A stretch of DNA of 64,000 nucleotides from Hyperoodon ampullatus. Lineage: Eukaryota; Chordata; Mammalia; Artiodactyla; Ziphiidae. Below are positions 45,436-58,165 of this stretch, piece by piece. The position numbers and the translations under genes are program-made. Each line of letters starts with the position of its first letter. Position 1 is the first letter of the stretch. The stretch is from contig OX457061.1 of the NCBI GenBank assembly GCA_949752795.1, positions 31,376,425 to 31,440,424 of the forward strand, in the 5' to 3' direction. The notes under the pieces are model-generated. The model was not told where the DNA came from and searched no databases. It saw nothing but the letters and a program-made list of their open reading frames with translations.

Positions 45436-46514
45436 GAAGGTGCGGGTAGCAGGGGCCAACAAGCACAGCCAGGACTCCTGGGCCCTTGCTTGTTTAATAT
45501 AGCAAAAACCATAGAACCTTGGTTCTTCCACAAGTAAATGACCTTGGAGGTGGCCACAGGAGACAGGCAGAAGAATGCAGAGTAAAGAACGAGTTCTGTC
45601 CTTTATACAAAGCAATCTCACGTTCAGTCAGTATTGCGCCTCTCAACCATTCTCCAGACAAGACTTTTATGCCCAGAGCAGAGACTTTCCCCTAAACAGC
45701 AATATTCCTGTATGTTCTACTTTTCATTTCCTTGAGTCTCCCTCCAAAGGTCTCCAAGCAATTTACAAACTGTAGGTTGTGTTTGCAGTTTGGACCCTTA
45801 AAGTTTATCTTTCTCTCCCCTCTCACTTTTCCTTTGTCTTTTATGATTGTGATTGAGAAAGAGGAAGAGCTGGGAGACCAAAGCTCATGAATGTACATGA
45901 AGCCATTATATCTGCCAGGTGAGATGCGTGCACAGGCACTGTTTTTTAAATGTTTGTCTCCACATTGCCAGAACTGCTTTAGAGCTTTTTCCTCCAATTG
46001 CACAAATTCATTACTTAGTCTTTTACTGTATCTATTTATAAGTCCACGTGGACCCTCTGGGAGGCCCAGTTCGGTCCTCAGAGCTCCGGTAATGAAGCCT
46101 GGCTCACTCTACTTTGATATATCTCCCTACTATTGCTGCTTCGGGGATAGAGAGTGTGCCCACCTGTTTTTTGGAAGGTCAGCCTGACAGAGGACAAAGG
46201 ATTTTAAATTGTGCTCTGTGGAATCCTGGAATCCTGAGTAGGCTGCCTAGAGCTCTAGGAAATAACAATAATAAAATCAGCTATGGACGTTGTTTTATTT
46301 TTCAAGGCACAATGATTTTGGTTTGGTTGTTAAACTTTTTCTAGGGTTAAAATAAATATCTAGTGTAAGCAGTTTGTTGTAAGAGTTAACCACAGGCATG
46401 GACCGAGCGTGTATGGGGGAGCCAGCTGAGTGGTTACTGGGGACATTCTGTAGTTGTGACTTGTCCCAAATAGAGATTTGTCACTTGACTAGGATGTCAG
46501 CCCCAAGAGTACCT
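45436..46514. other. Unassigned single-copy-like DNA
   Basis: No supported gene. The frames at 45692-46003 (minus) and 45891-46187 (plus) overlap and have no motifs. Confidence 0.45.
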
Positions 46515-46568
46515 GGCAATGGTAGGCACTCAATAAATATTTGTGGGATGAATGAATGAATGAATTTT
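46515..46568 (+). mobile_element. L2/MIR-type 3' tail
   Basis: 'ggtaggcactcaataaatat' followed by 'gaatgaatgaatgaat', the usual end of mammal-wide CORE/L2 repeats. Confidence 0.7.
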
Positions 46569-47814
46569 CTGACTACTCTGTGTCCTCTGATGGCCCCACT
46601 TGCAGGCTTCATTCTGCTCCAGATCTTGTGCCCATTTCGACCCCGGATGGCTTTGCTGTAGGGGCCTCGTGTGCTTAGAGTCAGGACCCTCAGGCCAGAT
46701 TGGGACGAAGTGACCCCATCATGACTCATTGACTGATCCCAGTATTGCTCCCCTGATCTTTCCTTCATAAGACTTGCTCCCAAGGGAATTCCTGGGTGCT
46801 TGGCTCACCTTTGGTCCTAGCTCTTCCTTCTGCCTTCTGGTGATGGCTCAGGTGGTAATTCTGGTCCCCGTTCTTTAGTTCCCCTGATTCAAGGACAGAA
46901 GCTCTGGGGTCCTGTCACTCTTGGGTTTTTCTCCAAATAAGTGCCTTTTCTCTTAACTCTAGGGTCTTGGCCACCAACTGCGATAACCAAGTCCCTGGAA
47001 CTGAGAACTTTGTAGCCTGGATGTCCCTGGAATATGCTTCTCTAGGTAGCCAGACTTTACTAGCAGAGAGCTGAGCACCTGACCATGGAGGAGGGGCTGT
47101 CAGGGCTTGACTCAGTTTCTCTTCTAGAGTGACCCCTGGTGCTCCAGTCCCCCAGCCTCCAAACTCTCCAGAACAGTCAAGATTCTCAGACTAGAGTTCA
47201 GAGGGAAGGGAAGTCTCTAACTTCTACCCCACTGGTCATAGGTAAGTTAACAGCATTACAAGTGCCTCAACTAACAAACACATATAGTGACTCCTTGGGA
47301 AAATTTTGGGATCCCTGGCCTGTTTGCTCTCTGAGGTTGCATTTGTAACAAATGGACAAAAGCATCACCAAAAAACTTCTTTATTACAATTACCTTGGGA
47401 AGAGCACTCAGAGTGAGGGAACCTTGCTTCTTAGAGGACTTGGTCCACTTCCCTCCATAGGGAGCCATCCTAGTGTGCCTCAGAGGCGGTGGAAGCAGAA
47501 GTCCTGGCAGTGAGTCCTGTTGAGGATGTGGGCGAATTGGCCCATGAGGAAGGAAAATAAAAAACCTACATGGATAGGACACTTGGGGAAGTTTCAGGGA
47601 GAGATGTGGAAGTGAAGGTTTTAGAGGAAGCAGCTGCTGGAATGTAAGAATTAAGGGTGGAAAGGAAAATTTTAAGACATTTTGCTTGGATTATGACTGC
47701 AATCTTCTTTAGAGTTTTTTTTAAGACCACAGTAAAAGGTTCAAATTATTTTTGGCTGCTGGATTATCTTACTTGAATGAGACATCACTCTGGAATCAAA
47801 CTACTTGGGGACCA
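46569..47814. other. Unassigned single-copy-like DNA
   Basis: No gene or repeat supported. Short frames on both strands at 46481-46783 and 47139-47582 have no family likeness. Confidence 0.45.
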
Positions 47815-48420
47815 GGGATTTCATTCCATAAATATTGAGTGCTGACTACTGGGGATACAGCAATGGATGAAATGGACCAAAAACTCCTCCTCATGAAGCT
47901 TATTAGAAGACATAGAAAGTAAATACATTATGTAAATCACATCATCTATTGTAAAGCTGGAGAGGGAGATAGGGAATTCCATGTTAACAATTTTAAATAC
48001 AGTGGTCAGGGAAACCCTCCATGAGAAAATGTCATGGGAACAAAGAGTGGAAGGCTGTGAGGGGTTGAGCCAGGCAGGTGTCTGGGGCAAAGTCCCAGAA
48101 GAGTTGGAGCTAGGGCTTGTTTGCAGGACACCAAGGAGACCAGTGTGGCTGGAGTGGAGTGATGGAGGCAGAGCGTGGTGCATGAGATCAGAGGCCCTGA
48201 CCATACAGGAGTTTGTAAGCCATTATAAAGCTCTGGCTTTACTCCAGAGAGCTCTGAGCAGAGGAGTGATAAATACTATGTCTTAAGTTTTAAAAGGAGG
48301 AAAGATGGAAAAGGAGGCAGATATAAAGAGAACAGTTAAGAATTATCACAAAAATCCAGGTGATAGAGATGGTGGCAGGGAATACAGTGAGAAGTTTGTG
48401 CATTTGTTAGCATTGCACAT
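47815..48420 (+). repeat. Old mammalian dispersed repeat, family not named
   Basis: Ordered words typical of a common mammalian repeat: 'ctggggatacagcaatggat', 'ggtcagggaaaccctccatg', 'gaccagtgtggctggagtgg', 'gagcagaggagtgataaata', 'aatccaggtgatagagatgg'. Same type as 16395-16640. The plus frame 47981-48286 lies wholly within it and is rejected as a gene. Confidence 0.6.
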
Positions 48421-49199
48421 CCATTTGTTTATTAATTAATTTAAGAAATCATTTAATAAACAGCTTAATAAATATTAATTGAGTCCTCATAGAGATTACA
48501 TCTGAAATGGAAGACAAATAATTATTATAAGCCCATCCAGCTCCAGAGTTCTAGGAGCCTAAGGAACCTAAGTAACAATAGAATTGTCTTGTAACCTGTA
48601 ATTGGGTGTTAAAAAAGCCCTCTACGGATCTTCATTGCTTTGTGAGTTGTATTTGCAACTTCAGCAGATACCAGCTAAATTTAAAAATTGCCCCTGCAAT
48701 AGACATGTGTGGCCACCAGGTGGCAGGAGAAACCTGTGATGCAATCAAGGAGGAAAAACATTCCAAGAGATAGAATGAAATACATTGTGATTGTTAAGAG
48801 CAGCCAACTCTTCAGTGATAATTAAATAAACAAAAAAAGCTTATTTATAAATCACAGTGTCCCTGAATAAACCAAATATAAAGCTTACAAAACTGTGTTT
48901 CAAACAGTTTTTTAGGCAACAGCAATCATTTTTCAGATGAAATCTTATACAAAACCTCAAATACATGAAATAAATGAGAGTGACAGAAAGAGTGGTAGTC
49001 TTTCTGAAGTAGAGCAGGGACACTGGGCGTCTGTTCCCTCATCCTCCTCTTTCATCCTTGTGCCACCTCTGCTGAACCTCAGGGCTTCGTGGGACAGTTT
49101 CATTTTTTTATATTATTATTTAAAACATTTATTTTTTTTTTTACCGAATGGTTCTTTGTAAGAAAATAGCTTCATTTAAATTTGATCAGTCAATATCTC
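48421..49199. other. Unassigned DNA containing a CTCF-like site
   Basis: No gene seen. It holds the motif at 48709-48727. Confidence 0.45.
48709..48727 (+). promoter_or_regulatory. CTCF-like binding motif
   Basis: TGGCCACCAGGTGGCAGG matches the CTCF core (CCASYAGRKGGCRS) at all strongly conserved positions. It lies in DNA with no recognised repeat. Occupancy cannot be told from sequence. Confidence 0.6.
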
Positions 49200-49425
49200 A
49201 GGTTATTTGCATAAATTACAGGTTATATCTATTAAATGTATTCTATAATAACCCTCTTTTTACCCCACCCCTATATTGCCCCTCCCCCCCTCCACTGGTA
49301 ACCACTGGTTTGTTTTCCATATCTTTGAGTCTGCTTCTTTTGTGTTATATTCACTAGTTCGTTGTATTATTTTAGATTCTACATGTAAGTGATATCATAC
49401 AGTATTTGTGTTTCTCTGTCTGACA
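49200..49425 (-). mobile_element. L1 3'UTR fragment
   Basis: Antisense L1: 'ctccactggtaaccactggt', 'tagattctacatgtaagtga', 'atacagtatttgtgtttctc'. Confidence 0.75.
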
Positions 49426-49426
49426 T

Positions 49427-49590
49427 AAAAATTTATTTTTTATTGAGGTTTAATTGACATACAACATTATATTAGTTTCAAGTGTACAACATAATGATTC
49501 AGTATTTGTATATATCATGAAATGATCACTACGATAAGTCCAGTTGACATCTGTCACCATACATAGTTACAGAATTTTGGGGACAGAGTT
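49427..49590 (-). mobile_element. Older L1 (L1M-type) 3' end
   Basis: Antisense 'tattgaggtttaattgacat' and 'ttagtttcaagtgtacaaca', a different 3'UTR type from its left neighbour. The two fragments abut. Confidence 0.7.
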
Positions 49591-49883
49591 TTAAACCACT
49601 ATTCTGATAAGTATATTTTCCTAACACACTCTTAAAACATTCTTTTATCATTATGAAAAAATATATGATACTTTAAAAAATATAGACTTTTAAATAGTGT
49701 ACATAAAATATAAATTATAAATGTATAAAATGTATAAATTATAAAACTTATAGAATTTATAGAACAAGCATATAGAATTGTATAGACTATTTAGGATTAT
49801 GACACATAAACATAAATTTTTAAATTTTAGGATAAAATATATTATTTTAAGGCACTTAAGGAAAGTATCTTAAAATAAGATTC
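49591..49883. other. Very AT-rich DNA
   Basis: Repeated 'tataaa/taaattataa' words. No feature assigned. Confidence 0.5.
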
Positions 49884-50593
49884 ATTTTTTAAAAAAATTT
49901 ATTTTATTGAAGTTGATTTACAATGTTGTGTTAATTTCTGCTGTACAGCAAAGTGCTTCAATTATACATATATATATACATTCTTTTTCATATTCTTTTC
50001 CATTATAGTTTATTACAGGTATTGAATATAGTTCCCTGTGCTATATAGGACCTTGCTGTTTATCCATTCTATATATAATGGTTTGCATTTGCTAATCCCA
50101 GACTCCCAACCCATTCCTCCACCACCCCACCTCCCCCTTGGCAACCACGAGTCTGTTCTCTATATGAATCTGTTTCTAGTTTGTGGATAAGTTCTTCTGT
50201 CATATTTTAGATTCCACATATAAGTGATATCATATGGTATTTGTCTTTCTCTTTCTGACTTACTTCACTTAGTATGATAATCACTAGGTCCATCCATGTT
50301 GCTGCAAATGGCATTATTTCATTCTTTTTTGTGACTGAGTAGTATTCCAGTATAAATATGTACCACATCTTGTTTATCCATTCCTCTGTCGATGGACATG
50401 TAGGTTATTTCTGTGTCTTGGCTATTGTAATTAGTGCTGCCATGAACATAGGGGTGGAAGTATATTTTTGAATTATAGTTTTATTTAGATATATGCCTAG
50501 GAGTGGGATTGCTGGATCATATGGCAACTCTACTATTTTTAGTTTTCTGAGGAACCTCCATACTGTTCTCCATAGTGGCTGCACCAAGTTACA
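49884..50593 (-). mobile_element. 5'-truncated L1 with 14-bp TSD
   Basis: 3' tail at the left, antisense 3'UTR, then the C-terminal ~60 codons of ORF2 (minus frame 50405-50587: [16 protein letters not shown]). TTAAAATAAGATTC (49870-49883) and TTAAAATAATATTC (50594-50607) flank it with one mismatch. Confidence 0.9.
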
Positions 50594-50607
50594 TTAAAAT
50601 AATATTC

Positions 50608-51539
50608 TTAATATTCTCTGTAGCTCTCCACCTCTTACGTTAATTGTTGGAAATTTTCTACCCAGCTTTCAGTTCAAGGTGGCAGACTGAGCACACGCAA
50701 GCATTCAACCTCTTTCACCCTTAAGAGTATCAACATGAATAAGTTAGTTCAATGTAAAGAAGTAATAAAATAAATCGATTTGTTACAATGAGAAAGTGGT
50801 GTGGCACATTAGAGCATCAAATATTTTGAAGAATTTTGAGAATATAGAAGGCAGATTGAGTTTAAACTCGTGGGCAAGCCAGAGTGGAGAGGGCCAGGAC
50901 TCAGTCTGGCCCTGGAGAAAGCAGCAGAGCAGAGGATAGGCAGGTTTCATTGGAAGGGGAGCCTCCCCATCTCCCAAAGTCAACAGTATGGAGATAATGA
51001 ACAAACTGCCTGTGGGATGGCTGCCTTGCTTAACTTCTCAAGCCTCCCTCTTTATTCTACTCCTCAAATTCCCCTGAAGAGTGGGTGTCCTTTCCATCTA
51101 AAGCTGAAGAGAGAGGAATATTTTCTAAAGAAATCAAGAAATCTCTATGCAAGAGGTCAGGTCCCACAAAAGGACTATTGTAACCCAGAATACAGTCTTC
51201 TTTATATAGACATTGGGGTAAGCGGGCACTGGGGGTGGTGCCGCCTGCCTGTCCCCACTCTCACACCCTAAAGAGATGCTTCCTAGTGAACACACTCCAC
51301 CTGCAGACTGAGAGCCCACATTCACTCCTCTCACTCAGGGGCGATGCTGGTCATAGCTGAGCAAAGATACACCCATCTCTCCATTAATCAACCTAGTCTT
51401 TTCTTCAGCAATATGAATGGACAACTACTGATTGCCAGACTCATGAAGACTAGAAGCAAAAAATGAGAATGAACTAACAGAACTGACCCCAGAGAAAACA
51501 GGGATAATTCAGGGGAAAGAAGAAAAGCTGAGTTTGGAG
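50608..51539. other. Unassigned single-copy-like DNA
   Basis: The 133-codon plus frame at 50870-51271 has no recognised domain, signal or splice context. Confidence 0.4.
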
Positions 51540-51625
51540 GTCAGGCACCAAGATTCAAGTATAGACTATGTCACAGCTGGGGAGATAGCTTGACTTCTCT
51601 GGATCTTAGTTTCCTTTTGGTTCTG
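51540..51625 (+). mobile_element. MIR fragment
   Basis: 'cacagctggggagatagctt' and 'gacttctctggatcttagtt' align with the MIR core. Worn. Confidence 0.5.
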
Positions 51626-52299
51626 AAATATTGTGGGATCAGGAATGTACCTAATGAGGGCACAGCATGAGGTCTTTTCCTGTCTTTGATGTTACAGATG
51701 TTAATTCTACAGGTGGCCCTGTTTAATCTCTAGGTTGTTTAATGTCTGCATTTATAACCTGTTGCAACTTTTTTCTCCTTTGGATTTGAACCTGGGAAAG
51801 TGAAGGAGTTGGAAGGGCACCCTCTTTTACTACTCATTACCCAAACTCTGACTAGTCCCGAAGCAATTCTTTCTTGGTAATGCTTCAATCCTGGACAAGT
51901 GTATGCCTCCTTCATAAAGATGAAAACAAGAGAAAAATCAATATAAGGTTTATGTAAAAATTCTCAGAACAAGAGAAGCATGGTAATGTACTGTGACTAA
52001 GCAAATTCACTTTCCTCTGAAATAGATTTCGTACAAGAAGCTGAAAATACATTAAAAAAATATCAATTCCTAACAAGATACACAAGGTACTTGCTTCTAT
52101 TTAACTGACCAGGCTGTTACGGGGAAGGAAAGGAGTAAGAAGATAAAAGGATGCCTACAGATGAACAAATAAAGTAGCTAAAATAAAATCCATATAGGAC
52201 TCAAGAAAGTAGAGACCATATACTATAAAGAAAAAGCAATTAAGTGAGGTGGAAGATAAACTTTAGATGTTGTTAGAATGCAGAGGAAAGGGACAAAGA
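51626..52299. other. Unassigned DNA
   Basis: No recognised gene or repeat. Confidence 0.4.
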
Positions 52300-53412
52300 T
52301 ATTAAAACAGTATCAAAGAAGATGACAGCTATAAGCAATAGAAAGCAGAAATTAACTTCATGATTAATAGGCATTCTAGAAAAAGAATCCAGAATAAATG
52401 GAGTAGATGAGATAAAGAAAAATATGAAAAAAAAGGATTTCTGGATTTAAAAAACTTTAAAAAATTCTTAAATTGGATTTCAAAGAAAAAGAAATAATCC
52501 TGCAAGCATCCTGATAAGAAAGGAAAAAACCCAATTCTGAAAAATGAGGGAAAAGTAGGTTGATGTTAGAATTCTTGGCAACACTAAATGCCAGAAAACA
52601 ACGTAGTAGTATATGTAAAACTTACTGGTAAATGTTGTGCCTCCCGTATGAAGGGAATAGAAAGACAACTTCAGGTATGTTTGGTACCTGGAGAAATATA
52701 CCACCCACATAATATTGCTTAACAAATTAATAACAAGGTGTTCTAGATCATTGAGACAGGTATTTCACTGTGGTGAATATTGAATATATTAATTTAAATA
52801 ATAGTGATAAATGTAGTTGCACAGAAGGCAAAGGACTGTATATTAAATTATACATATTACATACATTTAAAAGAGAAAATAATATTATCTGAATTCAAAA
52901 TAAAAGAAAACAGAAAAGAAAGAATAGAGGCCAAAGGAAAATGCAACTGCTAATTTTCATGTTTTTAATAAATTACAGTAAAAATTACAGTCTTTGTATT
53001 TGATAAATAAATACAGATTTGAGAGTGCTTTTGGAAGTTTTACATGCTAGAAGTTTTACTACTAGAATTTCAAATATTTTTAGAAGAGTAAAATAAGGTT
53101 TAACCTATAGAAAACTAGAATAGAAAGGAAATATCAAAGAAAACCCAGAAAGCATAAAATGGCATTAGATAGACCAAACATAGTAAGTATGAGAATAAAT
53201 GTAAATAGTTTAAACTTTCCTGTTTAAAAAAAGTTAAAATTTCTGAAATTTGATCACAAAATAAAATCCAATGGTTTGCTATGTTCAACAATAAAATAAA
53301 AGGCAAAAATATGTCAGGAAAACAGAAACAAAAAAGAAAGCAGAGTGGTTATAGTAATCATTAACTGAGTCATTTGGAATCATCTTGTACTGCTAGAAGA
53401 GCTGATACAGAT

Positions 53413-53588
53413 TAGTGGTTCTCTGCCTAAGGTGCATCAGAATCACCTGGAGGGTCTGTTAATAAACAGATCCCTGGGCTGCACCCACAGAGTTTCTGAT
53501 TCATTAAGTTTGGGTTGGGGCATGAGGATTTGCATTTCTGACAAATTCCCAGGTGAGGCTGGTGCTGCCAGTCGATGAGAAACACTGA
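53413..53588 (+). mobile_element. MER5-type hAT DNA transposon
   Basis: Ends 'tagtggttctctgcctaagg' and 'cgatgagaaacactga' are near inverted complements. The inner 'catcagaatcacctggaggg' is the MER5A signature. Confidence 0.85.
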
Positions 53589-53929
53589 CTGGGAGTGGAG
53601 ATTCAATAGTAATGAGAATGTATGTGCTAAGGAAGCATCAAAATATACAGAGCAAAAAAACATTGGCAATATAAGAAAAAATAACAAATTTCAACACATT
53701 ATTAATTTTAAACAGAAGTAATTTAAAAAGGGATGAGCTTATCTAAATATTTTAATTAACATTATTATATTAATACTATACAAATAAAAAACATGTCCTT
53801 TCAAGGATCCATGGAATATTAGATTTAACCACAAATTAATGTAGCTTTATAGAGCTTTATAAATAATCCATTTATAAAGATTGAGGTCCAAAAAATATAT
53901 AATTAAAGTTTTTGGAAAAATTATTAATT

Positions 53930-54280
53930 AAAAAATTATTTTATTTATTTATTTTTGATTGTATTGGGTCTTTGTTGCTGCGCCTGTGCTTTCTCTAGTT
54001 GCGGTGAGCCGGGGCTACTCTTTGCTGTGGTGCGCAGGCTTCTCATTGCGGTGGCTTCTCTTGTTGCGGAGCATGGGCTCTAGGCGTGCTGGCTTCAGTA
54101 GCTGTGGCACACGGGCTCAGTAGTTGTGGCTTGCGGTCTCTAGAGCGCAGGCTCAGTAGTTGTGGCACACGGGTTTAGTTGCTCTGCAGCATGAGGGATC
54201 TTCCTGGATCAGGGCTCGAACCCGTGTCCCCTGCATTGGCAGGCGGATTCTTAACCACTGTGCCACCAGGAAAGCCCGAG
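53930..54280 (-). mobile_element. CHR-family SINE (long type)
   Basis: Long-type body with an A/T-rich tail at the left and the head at the right ('gccaccaggaaagccc'). TSD TATTAATT lies at 53922-53929 and 54281-54288. Confidence 0.9.
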
Positions 54281-54494
54281 TATTAATTTTTTACTTAATA
54301 GAAGCTAGAAAAAGGACAAAAACTACTTTTAAAAAAGCGTAAATAGGGCAATTATAAAGAAATACACTTAAAAGTAGAAGACAGTGGAATTTGTCGATAA
54401 TTATCAGAACTGGTTTTTTAAAAAAAGGCAAACTTCTCAAAATTTTAGTCACAATAGAAGAAATAGAGAAAATATGTAAATAAAAGTATAGCTC

Positions 54495-54960
54495 AGGACT
54501 TCCCTGGTTCAGTTTGCCCTCACGCATGTGGAATATACCTCTAAATCAGTGTCTGTATCAAGACATCTTAAAAGTTCGTGGCCTTCTTCATACCTTTGCA
54601 ACTGCTCCCTGGTGCCATCAGCTATGGCTGGAATGGCAAGGTTGTATATGTGACACATATGGTTCCAGCCAGGGTATGCTTGTGGGAGAGACCTGCTTGG
54701 GATCCCTTTCCTCAGGAGGAAAGTGAACTGGAAGGCATTCTTTGGATTTCTTTTGCAATATGTGCAGTTCATGGGCACTTACTTTCTGAGCCATACAGCA
54801 TCTATGATAGAAAAAACCCAGGAGCAAGAGTTTAGAAAGAGAGATGTTGAAGCATGACACATTTCTCCATGCAGGAATCCTTAAAAATAGTGGTGATAGT
54901 ACTGAACTTCCTGCAGCTATGCAGGTTGAGGTTTTGAGTTATTTCTCTTGCTATTAAAGA
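54495..54960 (+). other. Unidentified block inside old L1, possible retropseudogene
   Basis: This stretch does not match L1 although L1 continues on both sides. It is less AT-rich, has partly open frames on plus (54578-54835) and minus (54509-54778), and ends with ATTAAA at 54954-54959, a usable polyadenylation hexamer. An A tail and a clear TSD are not visible. The first bases 'aggacttccctgg' look like a SINE head but no SINE follows. I do not recognise a parent gene. Confidence 0.3.
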
Positions 54961-56160
54961 ACACAGTGACTCAAAAGACTAGAAGTGGTGCTGGGACAAC
55001 TTGATATCCAAATGCGAAATAATGAAGCTGACCCCTATTGCACTCAATATAGGAAAATTAACTCAAAGTGTATTAATGACCTAAATGTAAGAGGAACTAC
55101 TATAGGATTCTTAAAGAAAACATAGGCATAAATCTTCATGATTTCAGATGTGGGAATAGTTTCTTATATATGGAAACAGAAGCACAAGCATCAAAAGAAA
55201 ATATAGTAAATTGGACTTCATCAAAATTAAAAACTTTTGTCCTTCAAAAGTTTTCAAAGAACACCATCAATAAAATGAAAAGATAATCCACAGAGCCAAA
55301 GAAAATATTTGCAAATCATATATTTTATAAAGGATTTATATCTAAAATATTTAAAGAATTCTTACAATTCAATAATAAAAAGACAACATAATCAACAATG
55401 GACAAAGGAGCTGAATAGGTATTTCTCCAAACAATATATACCAGTGGCCAGTAAGCACAGGAAAAGATGCTCAACATCATTAGTTGATTAAAGAAAATGC
55501 AAATCAAAATCACAATGCGACACCACTTTATACCCACTAGGATGGCTATAATTAAAAAAACAGATAATAACAAGTGTTGGCAGGGATGTAAAGAAATTAG
55601 AACACTCATATACTGCTAGTAGGAACGTAAAATGGTGCAGTTGCCTTGGAAAACAGCCTGTCAATTCCTCAAAATTTAAACATAGAGTTATCATGTGACC
55701 CAGCAATTCTGCCAAAAACAGACAAAAAACCCCAAACTTGTACATGACTGTTCATAGCAACATTATTCATAATAGCCAAAAGGTGAAACAATCCAAATGT
55801 CCATTATTGGGTCATGAAAAGTATTGAATGAAATGAATCTCAAAAATATGCTATATGAAAGAAGCCAGCCACAAATGCCACATATTTTATGATTCCATTT
55901 ATATAAAATATCCAAATAGGCAAATCCATAGAGACAGAAAGAATATTACTAGTTGCCTATACTAGTGGCTGGTGGGGGATGAGGAGCTTAGGGATTCCTA
56001 AGTGGTATGGTGTTTCTTTTTGGGTTGATGAAATAGTCTAAAATTGATTGTGATAATGGCTGCACATCTCTGTACATATACTAAAAACCACTGAGTTGTG
56101 CACTTTAATTGGTGAATTACATGGTAGATGAATTATATCTCAATAAATCTGTTATAAAGG

Positions 56161-57444
56161 TTAGAATATTGCAGACATTAGGATCATACATAGTCTGAAT
56201 CTCCTCAATCTATCCTCCATGTCTTCTTATGTTTAAAAAAAAGTTTATTTTTCTACTTTCCTCTTCCACTTCGGCAATCTGAGTTTCTGCAGTATCTATT
56301 TGCTTCCATTACAGCTTTAATTCCACAGTTTTGTTTTTATCTCTATCTAGTCTTTCTTGGTGTCAAATTATTACTTCTTCATGACTCTTCACTTTAGTTT
56401 CATAGATGCAATACATTCTTGAATCTTGCTGAGAGTATGACATAAATGCTTAAAAATTTCTCCTGCTACTTGGAGTAAATCTCTTTCATAAAAGGATTTT
56501 TTTTAAAAAGATGTTTTCTTCTTCTGACCTTCAGTATTATTTATTTCATAGATGTGATTTTACTGTTTCCAGTTGGAGCATCCCATCTCCAAAACTCAGC
56601 GCTGCCTGTCCTTCCACAATTAACACTAATTAGCTGTTTGCTAAATGTTGTACATCCCCTGGGGTAATGCCAGTCTTAGTGGTCTTTGCTGGGGTCAGTC
56701 TACAAATTGCTAATGGAATGTTAACTAAAGTTTGTTGCCATTTTCATGGAAATTTGGGAGTGGGGATATCAAATATCTGCTATAAGATATCAAATATCTG
56801 CTATATTAGCCAGTTCCCTTTCTGGTCAAATTTATCTGCTAAAAAGTTTGATATTGAGTTACCTCTACATAACTTAGGGAGATTGAGAGTCATGGATGTA
56901 TTGGTAGGAATTCAAATAATTGGAAGAGCATTTGGAAAACTTCAATGTTGAGAGAAGAATGCCTTATCTTGCAATAGTAACTGCGGGAAGAAGCAGTAAG
57001 AAGACTTTTGTCAGAAATAGGGTTAGATAGACCAGTAGATCTAAAATTTGATTGCTACCATACTCAAAATGAATTCCAGATGGATTCAAGAGTTTTAAGA
57101 ATATATAGTAAGAAAACAGACTAAAGTAAAATACAGTTGTTATCATTTTTTTTCCCTGCAGCAGAATACCTTACCAAGCATTGAGTTCACAGAAAAATAA
57201 TCATAAAAGAAAGAGTTTCAAGTTTGGGTCCACAAAATGAAAACTTCTGTCCATCAACAAAAATAACCAAAATTTAAAAGGCAAACATACTTTGAATGTA
57301 TTTGTGTTGATAATGACAAAGTCATGATCGTAGCATTTCATATTTGCATGGAACCTTTGGAATTACTTTGGTCACCTTCCTCCCTAGGCACAGTGTGGGA
57401 TAGTAGATCCATTCTGGACTTGTGGCTAACTTACTATGGGAAGG
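56161..57444. other. Mostly unassigned DNA with old L1-like traces
   Basis: Parts of 56940-57290 resemble diverged L1 ORF2 sequence ('ccacaaaatgaaaacttctg') but cannot be delimited. No gene seen. Confidence 0.4.
56765..56805 (+). repeat. 21-bp tandem duplication
   Basis: GATATCAAATATCTGCTATA occurs at 56765-56784 and again at 56786-56805, without differences. Confidence 0.95.
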
Positions 57445-57710
57445 CCATCAGGTAAGTGTACTGGTTAAGAGCATGGCCTTTGGAGTCTCTAGGCCTGAGT
57501 GTGATTTTCAGCTTGACTACCTACTAGCTGTGTTACCTTGGGGAACTCGTTTCCCTCTGAGCCTCAGTCTCTTCATCTGTAACATGGAGTATAATGATCA
57601 TCTCTACCTCACAAGATTGTAGTGAGAATAAGATGAGATAAAGGATTTAAAATACCTAACAATGCCTAGCACATAGAAAGGGCTCAATAAATGGTACTGT
57701 TTTATTTATC
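57445..57710 (+). mobile_element. MIR SINE, nearly complete
   Basis: 'ggttaagagcatggcctttg' (tRNA-derived part), 'tactagctgtgttaccttgg', 'cctcagtctcttcatctgta', and end 'cctagcacatagaaagggct'. All MIR sections are in order. Confidence 0.92.
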
Positions 57711-57802
57711 ATCACTGACATCCTCATTCTCATCATCCTCATCATGGATCATTACCATCATCCCCATCCTCATCAATCTTCTTTATCATCATCATGACCT
57801 GT
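57711..57802 (+). repeat. Degenerate (CAT)n microsatellite
   Basis: Repeated CATC/TCATCC words directly after the MIR tail, the usual place for tail-derived expansions. Confidence 0.8.
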
Positions 57803-58009
57803 GTTTGAATCCTCAGTCAGCTTTTCTGAGGGTCAGAAGCTTAGGTGGATGAGCTGAAATGAGGTCAGATTGGGCAGAACATCACATGTCCCTGCTGCTG
57901 TTCTGCTCTGGTTCCTCTCCTCCCTCTGCTGGTTTCCTGGCTTGGGATTACTCCCCCTAACTCAGACATTCCATCCCCTGGCCAGTCCTGATGTGTCAGG
58001 GCCCTGTGT

Positions 58010-58165
58010 GACATTGGGAATGTTATGACACTTTTCTTTCTTCCAGTGTCCTCACTTGGAAGTTGGGAATAACAATTTTACATTCCAGTTGTAATGAGGA
58101 TTTTAAAAAGTACATGATTACAAAATTTAGCATAGTAGCAGACGTATTGTAGGTCCTCCAAAACT
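58010..58165 (+). mobile_element. MIR fragment
   Basis: 'ccagtgtcctcacttggaag', 'ttgggaataacaattttaca' and 'cagacgtattgtaggtcctc' align with the MIR 3' half. Confidence 0.65.

Larger units (their letters stand above)
52300..56160 (+). mobile_element. Ancient L1, plus strand, interrupted
   Basis: Faint ORF1/spacer (52300-53100), the ORF2 endonuclease part (53160-53360 and 53590-53920, for example 'ttgatcacaaaataaaatcc'), linker (54300-54490), then ORF2 C-terminal region and 3'UTR (54980-56160, with 'ggtgctgggacaacttgata' and the end 'atctcaataaatctgttata'). It is interrupted by a MER5 copy, a CHR SINE and an unidentified 450-bp block. Decayed, with no long open frame. Confidence 0.75.

Noticed and set aside
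47981..48286. 101-codon plus frame
   Set aside because: Lies wholly in a known type of old dispersed repeat.
50870..51271. 133-codon plus frame as a novel protein
   Set aside because: Single-exon frame without recognised motif, low-complexity context or regulatory signals; within chance length for DNA of this composition.
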